Notes under the pieces: model-generated | Seen by the model: only the letters and a program-made list of their open reading frames with translations | Databases searched by the model: none | Told to the model about the DNA's origin: nothing | NCBI GenBank assembly: GCA_031769625.1 | Contig: JAUIMM010000169.1 | Coordinates: 10,908,001-10,972,000 of the forward strand | DNA from: Taudactylus pleione | Lineage: Eukaryota > Chordata > Amphibia > Anura > Myobatrachidae | DNA: 64,000 nt | Reading direction: 5' to 3' | In this document: positions 56,991 to 64,000 of the stretch, piece after piece | How positions within the stretch are numbered: position 1 is the stretch's first letter | Layout: each line of letters begins with the position of its first letter | Position numbers and translations under genes: made by a program

Positions 56991-57600
56991 TATGATAGTA
57001 ATTATAAGCTCTTATTGTTACAGTAGCCAGTCATCAAATATATCACAAAGTGAGAGATGCTTTGTATCTGCTGACAGTTACATACTAACAATGTTTCCCA
57101 CTTTTGCTGGGCTGAGAAGCGATTAAATTATTATAATAGCCCACTACTCTTGTGTTTAAATTAATCATTTTAATTCCATGTTTAACTATTTCAAAATATA
57201 AATAGAATATTGTGATGTGATACACTCACTCAGTTAGACTTTCTCGATCCTCAATTAATAAATATTGTGGTTCCGGCAGAGCAAGACAAACTGGTTTTGT
57301 AATATACAGTCAGATATAATCTGCAATTGTCACGTTCATCAGTACATTTCACTAGCTAATCTATCCTAACTTTGTGGGTTGGTTCCCACATTCCAGCCCT
57401 GCAATACATCTGTCTCCACGCAAAAATCTAAACATAATTCAGGCTTCAGGAGATCTAGGCAAACAGCAAAAATGAGGACACGTATATAGCTTAAACTGCT
57501 TTCACAAAGCAAGGATATTTTACAATGTATATTATTCTAACCTAAGAAGAGAAAAGAAAATATGCCTGTGGCTACAGCAATGTATTTTAAGAAACAAATC
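56991..57600. other. Intronic, no feature recognised
   Basis: AT-rich intron B-A sequence. Confidence 0.4.
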
Positions 57601-57650
57601 AGATGCTAATACATAGACTTGAATGAAAACACACAGACCCCAACACATAC

Positions 57651-57771
57651 TTGTTCTGCACAGGTGGGGGATCCTGCGCTACACAGGTCACTGTGCTCTC
57701 AAGGTTATAGTTCAGATCATTAGTTAGGCACACAGGCTGTGCCGGCCATACATCTTCCTGTGGATACAGAC
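57651..57771 (-). CDS. Host gene, exon A
   Basis: Minus strand, 121 nt. Acceptor TTTCCATAG before GTCTGTATCC; donor GTATGTG after CAGAACAA. It starts at codon position 2 and ends with two bases of an AAC codon. It encodes LYPQEDVWPAQPVCLTNDLN, then ESTVTCVAQDPPPVQN. Upstream exons are beyond the window or more than 6 kb away, because 57.8-64 kb is filled with retroelement sequence. The four exons A-D give 218 residues. No recognised domain. Confidence 0.75.
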
Positions 57772-57869
57772 CTATGGAAACATTGACAAAGGAGGTTGAT
57801 ATAATGCAAATCATCATTGTGTTTGACAATTTCTTATTTCTAATTACTGTAAAGATTCTAGGGGCTGAG

Positions 57870-58020
57870 TGCGGGTTGCCAGTGCTTGAAATCCCGACGG
57901 CCAGAATTCCGATGCCGGCATCCAGACAGGGTTAGGATACCGACTGTAAGCATCCTAACCCTCCCTCCCTGCTGCCTAAACCTAATCTTCCCCTCCGCAG
58001 CCTTAACCTAAATCACCCCC
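57870..58020. mobile_element. Truncated MITE with CCTAACCC interior
   Basis: AAATCCCGACGGCCAGAATTCC, then GATGCCGGCATCCAGACAGG and GTTAGGATACCGACTG match the left half of 1361-1611, including GACAGGGTTAGGATAC. The right end is lost at the edge of the Gypsy element. Confidence 0.6.
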
Positions 58021-58026
58021 TCCCTT

Positions 58027-58210
58027 CCCCCCCGAAAACCTTTTAGGCTTTTGTGTAAATTTGGCATGGAACACTCGGATCAACTGAGGAGTGTGGACAT
58101 TAGAGGCAAAAGTCCAGGAACGTTCTTCTGGGCTGTAGCCCTTCCAGTCAATTAAGTATTGGAGACGTACAGAACAGAATCTTTGCCACTTCATATTCAA
58201 CTCCACGATG
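58027..58210 (-). pseudogene. Gypsy chromodomain
   Basis: The frame contains RLQYLIDWKGYSPEERSW and a following helix segment, the typical chromodomain signature (Y-L-WKGY, E-W). It would direct integration to modified chromatin. It sits after the integrase C-terminus, as in chromoviruses. Confidence 0.85.
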
Positions 58211-58352
58211 AGTCTGGACTTTGGGTGCCTTTGGAAGTGTTGAATGAAACCGGCTGAGTATGAGTGGTTTCAATAAAGAAATATGGAAGGAATTTGATAT
58301 CCTCAGGAAGTGAGGTTGCTTGAGTTTCAATGAAACAGGGTTGAGTACATGC

Positions 58353-59340
58353 TCAATGGCGAATGGCCCAATGTAGCGGGGCGCAAATTTCATGGATGAC
58401 ACTCAACCATAGATTTCGTGTATAGAGCCAAACTCGATTACCTTCCTTGAGACTGGGAACTGCACTCCTCTTCCTGTCAGCAGACTTCATGTACCACTCA
58501 GAAGCCTTCACAAAGGAGGAGCGGATCTCTTTCCAACTGTTGGAGAAGTGCTGCGAGGTGCGGTCAGCAGCTGGAACCTGTGAGGCAGGAAGAGGCTGAA
58601 ATTCAGGAACTCGAGGATGAAGACCATAGGTGGCATAGAAGAGCGTGGAACAAGATGAAGAATGGTATTGATTGTTGTGACAAAATTCCGCCCAAAGAAG
58701 CAGTTCAGCCCAGTTGTCCTGAGAGAAGGATACAAATAAACTAAGAAATGACTCCAGATCTTGGTTGACTTTTGCCATCTGACCATTGGATTGGGGGTGA
58801 TAGGCAGTCGAGAAATTTGACTTGAAGTGAAGAACACAAGGAACGCCAAAACTTGGTGACAAATTGCACTCCCCGGTCAGAGATGATTTCCTGAGGAAGT
58901 CAATGGAGTCTGAAGATTTCTTGTATCAATAATTGTGCCAACTTGGGAGCTGACGGAAGACCAGTAAGAGGTATGAAGTGAGCCATCTTGGTGAATCGGT
59001 CAACCACCACCCAGATTGTGTTTAACTTGTTTGAAAGCGGAAAATCGGTAATGAAGTCCATCGACAGATGTGTCCATGGCTTATGTGGAACAGAGAGAGA
59101 ATTAACTGGCCAGCTAGAGATTGTTGAGGCACTTTATGCTGGGCTCACTTGTTACAAGAGGCAATGAAGTCTTAGATGTCTTTTCTGAGAGAGGGCCACC
59201 AGTAAGACCTGGAAATGAACTCAAAGGTCTTTTGTATGCCTGCATGACCTGCAAAGCTGGAAGCATAAGCCCAATGTAGCAGTTTCTTGCATAATGCGGC
59301 ATGACAAGAGTTTTCTCAACAGGTGGTGAGGTTTCTACTC
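58353..59340 (-). pseudogene. Gypsy integrase
   Basis: The core segment 58862-58353 has FSTAYHPQSNGQ, WAELLLWAEFCHN and a YATYGLHPR motif. A zinc-binding segment lies in shifted frames at about 59100-59300, and 58402-58220 adds the RYIGPFAIEHV C-terminal part. Several frame changes. Confidence 0.85.
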
Positions 59341-59377
59341 AGACTGCAGATAAAGCCACAGGATCGATTATGAGATG

Positions 59378-60118
59378 CTACTCAGTGGAGGTAGTCACAT
59401 TTTCTTGCTCCATGTAGCGAGAGAGGGCATCAGCCTTCCGATTCTGGAACCCTGGACGAAGAGGCAATTTGAAGTTGAAGCGTGAGAAGGAAAGTGCCCA
59501 TATGGCTTGTTTCAGATTCAGACAATGGGCTGTCTTAAGGTAAAAAAGGTTTTTGTGATCTGTCAGAATGGAAATTGGATGTACAGCTCCTTCCAAGAGA
59601 TAGCACCATTCCTCTAAGGCAGGGGTGTGGAAACTTTTTTCTGCCGAGGGCCATTTTGATATATATAACATTATTCGCAGGCCGTGTCCCCTCTGTGTGA
59701 TCTCACACGGGGAAGGGGGCATAATCGCTAGTGATTACAGCAATGCATCCTGGAATGCTCCGGGGAGCTGTAAGGGTTGCGGTGTGACTGTCTGAAGCTT
59801 CCTAAGGACGCTCCAGATGGCACTGCTGCATAGATTCTGGCTGCAGGGTTCCATTCTAGGCAACCAGTAAGCCAAATGAGGCTAGTAGAAAAAGCTCTGA
59901 GGGCCAGACAAAATGATTCTGGGGGCCCTCGGGCCTGAGGTTCCCCATCCCTGCTCTAAGGCTAACTTAATAGCGAGGAATTCTTGATCCCCAATGGTAT
60001 AGTTGCACTCAGCTGGAGTGAATTTCCTAGAGAAGAATCCACATGGGTGGAGAAGACCATCAGGAGAACGTTTGGATAGTACAGCACCGACTCCTACCGA
60101 AGAAAAGTCTACTTCCAA
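59378..60118 (-). pseudogene. Gypsy RNase H, split by hAT MITE
   Basis: The upstream part 60118-59962 has MEVDFSSVGVGAVLSKRS (in place of the usual DAS start) and FSRKFTPAECNYTIGDQEFL. The downstream part 59619-59378 has [11 protein letters not shown] and RKADALSR. The MITE at 59620-59953 separates them, and CTCTAAGG is duplicated at the junction. Confidence 0.88.
59620..59953. mobile_element. hAT MITE inserted in Gypsy RNase H
   Basis: Ends CAGGGGTGTGGAAACTTTT and GGTTCCCCATCCCTG; perfect 8-bp duplication CTCTAAGG (59612-59619 and 59954-59961). GAGGGCCA and GGGCCCTCGG are further inverted matches near the ends. Confidence 0.95.
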
Positions 60119-60299
60119 GACGAATGGCTGTGTGATATCAGGTTGAAGTAGAACTAGAGCTGCGATGAATTTCTGTTTGATTTTTTGGAAAACTTCCTTT
60201 GCTTCGTCTGACCATCGGGATGGATTGGCAACTTTTCCGGGAGAGACGGTAATAGGTGGAATGATGGTGGAAAAGTTATTTATGAATTTGCGATAGTAG

Positions 60300-61100
60300 G
60301 TCGCAAACCCAAGGAAGCGTTGAACTGTTTTGAGAGTCGTAGGAAGTGGCCATTCCTGACTGCTTGGAGCTTTTCTGGATCCATTCTAAGACTGGAACCT
60401 GAAATGATATATCCAAGGAAGAGAATAGACTTGACTTCAAAGACGAACTATCCAATTTACAAGTAGAGATGATTGGAACGGAGACGTGAAAGAACCTCCT
60501 TCACTTGCTGGCGGTTTTCCTCCAGATCATTGGCGTATAACAGAATATCGTCAAGATAGACAACAACATGCTTGTACAGAAGCTTGCAGAAAATCTCAAT
60601 GACATAGTGCTGGAATACTGCGGGAGAATTACTGAGGCCAAAGGGCATAAAGAGGTACTCGTAGTGACCATCGCAGGTGTTAAATGCAGTCTTCCACTAG
60701 TCTTCTTTGCAGATTCGTACAAGATTATATGTTCCTCGCATATTTGGCGAAGATGGTGGCTCCACTGACACGGCTAAAAAGCTCAGTGTTTAGAGGTAGA
60801 GGATAGTGGTGTTTAATTGTGTAATTCAAACCCCTGTAGTCGATGCAGGGACGCAAACCTCCATCCTTTTTTTTTTATGAAGAAAAAACCTGCACCGGCG
60901 GGTGAGGTGGAAGGGCAGATGAACCCTTTCTCCAGATTCTCTTGGATGTAAACAGTCATGGCTTTTGCTTCGGGGAGCGATAGCTGATAAATTTGCCCTC
61001 TGGGGAGGATATTTTCCAGGGATTAAATCAATTGGACAATCCCATTTGCGGTGAGGAGGAATTACATGAGCACCAGCTTTACTGAAGACATCAGTGATTT
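60300..61100 (-). pseudogene. Gypsy reverse transcriptase
   Basis: The best frame, 60648-60457, has MPFGLSNSPAVFQ and the catalytic YLDD in VVVYLDDILLYA. The upstream fingers region is split over other frames. Inactive through stops. Confidence 0.88.
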
Positions 61101-61380
61101 ATTCATAAGGAGGAGGAATATCCGGATGAGACGGAGCAGCAGAGCGTACTGGAAGAACTCATTGAAGAAAAGAACCAAAGCAAGAAGATCTCTAGGCAGT
61201 AATTTGAGACGTTCTCCAATCAATTTGGGGATTATGTAGATGGAGCCAGGGCAGGCCCAGAACTATGGAATGTGATGCCCTGGGTATGACAAGAAAACGT
61301 AAAAGTTCAGAGTGCAGAGCACCAATCTTGACTTTCAAGGGTCGAGTCTGAAGGGTAACTATATCCCCTTGGATGTGGCT

Positions 61381-61572
61381 TCAATCAACAGCTGTAAGGT
61401 AAGCAGGATGAAGCAAACTTTCGGTAGGCAATGCCCATTGCTGGACCAAATCTGATGTGACGAAGTTGCCAGCTGCGCCTGAATCCAAATGAACAGAAAC
61501 TTGCTTGAAACGCTTGGATACTTGCAGTGAAACAGAGTATGCAATCGGACTTCTGTGGAGAGAAATTAACAA
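61381..61572 (-). pseudogene. Gypsy aspartic protease
   Basis: The frame has VSVHLDSGAAGNFV, with the DSG active-site triplet typical of Gypsy proteases, and LVQQWALPTE. Confidence 0.8.
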
Positions 61573-61575
61573 CTC

Positions 61576-62194
61576 CTAACGTAGCCTCTCCTTGCTGAGG
61601 TAGGAGCGGGAGTTTCCTGGATGCTTGGGACAATAGTTGAGCTGATGAGAAGGAGCAGCACAGTAAAGGCAGTCTTTCAGACTGTCGTCTTCGGCGTTCT
61701 TCCTGTGATAGGTGATAACGACTGAATTGCATCGGTTCCTCATTGGGAGGAGAAATAGACTGGAGCAAGACTGCTGTCCGAGACTTGGAATTAACAAATC
61801 TCCCTCTTTCAATGGCTCATTCTTCAAAGCGTAAGTCCACCTTGGTGCACATAGAGATCAAGTCCTTTAAACTTGTCTGGAATATCACGGGTGACAAGTT
61901 CATCTTTCATTTTGTCTGATAAGCATTTCCAAAAGGCTACATAGAATTCTCTGTCATTTCAACAGAGTTCTGATGTCAATATTTGAAACTGCACTAAATA
62001 CTGGCCCACAGAGCATGAACCCTAGCAAACACGTAGAAGGTCCACAGATGCAGATGACATTCTTCCAGGCTCGTCAAATATTCAGCGGAAAGCCGTGACA
62101 ACGTTTTAGTAAGATGATAGAATCGATTTAAACTTTCCCATTGGGGTGAAGCCCAATCTAAGGCAGATCCGTATAATAGGGAGATATATGCCAC
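61576..62194 (-). pseudogene. Gypsy gag with CCHC zinc knuckle
   Basis: The 61827-61576 frame has CLYCAAPSHQLNYCP (C-x2-C-x4-H-x4-C pattern). 62194-61994 has a YGSALDWASP segment typical of the retrotransposon gag core. Frames differ between the two. Confidence 0.75.
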
Positions 62195-62856
62195 ACAGGT
62201 ATGGTCTGTAGGAAAATTGTTTGGTTGTAGTTCAAACTGACTCTTGCATTGATTTAAGAAACAACTGCAATTTTGGGGTTCCCATCAAATTTTGCAGGAG
62301 TAGGAAGTTGTAAACGAGATGCTGCTGTGGAAACTGGAGCCTGAGGACTCGGATGTAGCAGCAGGTCCAGAACTTCCAACCGGCTGGATAACATCCAATC
62401 TACATTTAGTCAGTTCTTGGAGGAACTAGGCGAGTAAAAAGATCCTGTGTAAATCCTGCAGCTTGGGCCCGATTCTCAGCTGGCTCCAATAGGCCAGTAC
62501 AAACTGTCACGCCTGAGCGTTGAGGTTGGCTGGAACAGGCATGGGAGACTGAAGTGTAGACTGCAGAGGCGGTATGAAATTGGGTGGTTTGAGCCAGCCC
62601 TTTCTCATGTGTTGAGGAGAGAAAGGAAGCAGAGGAACTGGTGGAGATGAATGGCCCAAAGGCGAGAACAGATATGGAACAATTTATTATACTGGGAGTT
62701 GAGTTGAGAACTGTATTTTATGATGTAGAATGGATGATGAGGAATTGGATTAGAACTGGTGATGTTAAATCGGATAGGGGCCGATGTTTGGAGATGTCGG
62801 ATAGGGGCCGATGTCGGATAGAAATGGAGACTTGCATTAACCAGACTTGGAACTGA

Positions 62857-63426
62857 GGGCCTGAATCAGACCCACTCGCGAGCACTATGCGCTCGCAAGC
62901 GGGTCGATGGTGGCCCAGTGTGCATGCGCGAGACCCGGATAGCGACGGGCAAACAGTCGCTCGGGGTCTCGTACCAAAGTGGGCGTGCTGTCGATGTTGA
63001 GTGACAACACGCCCCCTTTGGTGGGCAGGCCGGGAGAGTGGCTGCCCAAACAGAGGCATTCCGTTTGGGGGCGGCCCCACTGTCAGAGCCGAAATCTCTC
63101 TGGGGCATGCGGCAACGAGACCCTACCACAAGGGTCTCGTCACAAGCCCGATGGTCGCGATGGTCTTTACCATCGCGACCATCTTCCTGGCCGCTCGCTA
63201 TAGCTGTGGGTGGTCACACACAGCTATGCGAGCGGCCAGGAGGCCGCTCGCTATAGCTGTGGGTGGTCACCCACAGCTATGCGAGCGGCCAGGAGGCCGC
63301 TCGCTATAGCTGTGGGTGGTCACCCACAGCTATGCGAGCGGCCAGGAGGCCGCTCTAAAAAACAAGAAGGGCGGCCCTGATTCAGAGCGAGCGCTCTGTC
63401 AGAGCGTCCGGCTCTGAATCAAGGCC
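62857..63426. mobile_element. PIF/Harbinger-type MITE, hairpin chain (copy 3)
   Basis: Ends GGGCCTGAATCAGA and TCTGAATCAAGGCC; 3-bp duplication TGA (62854-62856 and 63427-63429). Diverged from copies 1 and 2, with the same hairpin order but a triplicated distal hairpin. Confidence 0.88.
63189..63355. repeat. Triplicated 53-bp hairpin
   Basis: Three head-to-tail copies of a 53-bp unit, GGCCGCTCGCTATAGCTGTG through GTGGTCACCCAC to GCGAGCGGCCAGGA. Each folds as its own hairpin. Copies 1 and 2 of the MITE have one such hairpin. Confidence 0.93.
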
Positions 63427-63429
63427 TGA

Positions 63430-64000
63430 AATAGCACGGACTGGAACTGTTCAGATACAGAGTACCTGGGAGCTCAGCACAAAGCTGAAGCAGAAGGGAT
63501 GTTGTACTGGCAATGTGGGCCAGTTAAGAAACAATTTATAAGGGTGGGTACCCAGGGATTGGATGCTGCGATCAGCTGGTCTGGGAGCAGCACTCTGAGT
63601 GGAGGAAAAGAATCAGGTGACAGAGTCCAACATGGCTGCGCCCACACTGTGGTTTTGGAGGGAACTCTGGCGTGCTTCCTGTGTACCATCATGCTGAGGA
63701 GACGCTGCGAGCAAGGGACTGCAGGGAGCCATCACCACACTCAGAAAGAGAAAACTGAGCGGACTGTGCAGGAACAGCACAGACAGACATCAGTACCCAC
63801 CGAGAGCAATGTGCAACATGAGCGGACCTCTGCACTATCCGGGAGTGAAATGCGGTCACAGCGCAATCAGACCTCAGCACTAGCTAGGACAGACACCGCA
63901 AAGGTAAAAATTTGATTTTTAGTCACTGTAAAATCTCTTCCTTGGAGTCCATCTTTGGGATGCCATTACTTCTGGTTTATGCGTAGTCAGGCACTATCTA
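63430..64000. other. No gene recognised
   Basis: Might include leader or LTR of the Gypsy element, but no repeat partner is in the window. The 138-aa plus frame (63499-63915) has no recognisable domain. Confidence 0.3.

Larger units (their letters stand above)
58027..62560 (-). mobile_element. Chromodomain Ty3/Gypsy retrotransposon, defective
   Basis: Minus-strand order: gag with CCHC knuckle, protease, reverse transcriptase, RNase H, integrase, C-terminal chromodomain, i.e. a chromovirus-type LTR retrotransposon. All domains are split by stops or frameshifts, and a hAT MITE interrupts RNase H. No LTR pair was found. The 3' side runs straight into a truncated MITE at about 58020, and the 5' side fades near 62560 before a Harbinger MITE. 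Confidence 0.88.

Overview
The window looks like vertebrate, most likely amphibian (anuran), genomic DNA. There is no bacterial-style gene organisation. Instead there is one spliced host gene on the minus strand, set in a dense and heavily nested field of transposable elements: hAT, PIF/Harbinger-type MITEs, Tc1/mariner, DIRS, chromodomain Ty3/Gypsy, L1-type LINE and tRNA-derived SINE, with long (TA)n/(CA)n microsatellites. This mix (DIRS plus chromovirus plus Tc1 plus many hAT and Harbinger MITEs) is typical of frogs. The species assignment is inference only.

Layout. 1-2.2 kb: small MITEs and a decayed hAT transposase. 2.2-4.6 kb: a GC-rich 2.3-kb non-autonomous element with CATACC ends. 6.3-12.4 kb: a complete hAT element on the minus strand, with an uninterrupted 1038-aa BED-finger transposase, a leader array of about eleven 159-bp repeats and a TATA box. 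14.5-18.2 kb: one hAT MITE inserted in another, each filled by a minisatellite. 19.1-22.0 kb: an internally deleted, rearranged copy of the 6.3-kb hAT family, with a perfect 8-bp target duplication. 22.4-31.7 kb: Gypsy, MITE, Harbinger and Tc1 remnants. 31.8-34.1 kb: a third, transposase-less hAT relative with a perfect 8-bp duplication and a Harbinger MITE inside it. 37.4-40.4 kb: nested hAT and TAA/AAT-flanked MITEs.

41.4-57.8 kb: the last four coding exons of an unidentified host gene (minus strand, 219 codons including the stop). They join in frame at consensus splice sites. The introns hold a 5.4-kb DIRS element with its diagnostic internal complementary region, a hAT-in-MITE nest, Tc1 and L1 fragments, minisatellites and a near-perfect 193-bp hairpin. 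58.0-62.6 kb: a degenerate chromodomain Ty3/Gypsy element (minus strand) whose RNase H region is split by a hAT MITE. 62.9-63.4 kb: a third Harbinger-type MITE carrying a triplicated 53-bp hairpin.

Most transposon boundaries were fixed by reading the target-site duplications (TSDs) directly. They are 8 bp for hAT, 3 bp for the Harbinger-like elements and TA for the Tc1-like ones. The most unusual patterns are elements built as chains of short perfect hairpins, and the hAT copy whose coding gaps are filled with leader-repeat units.
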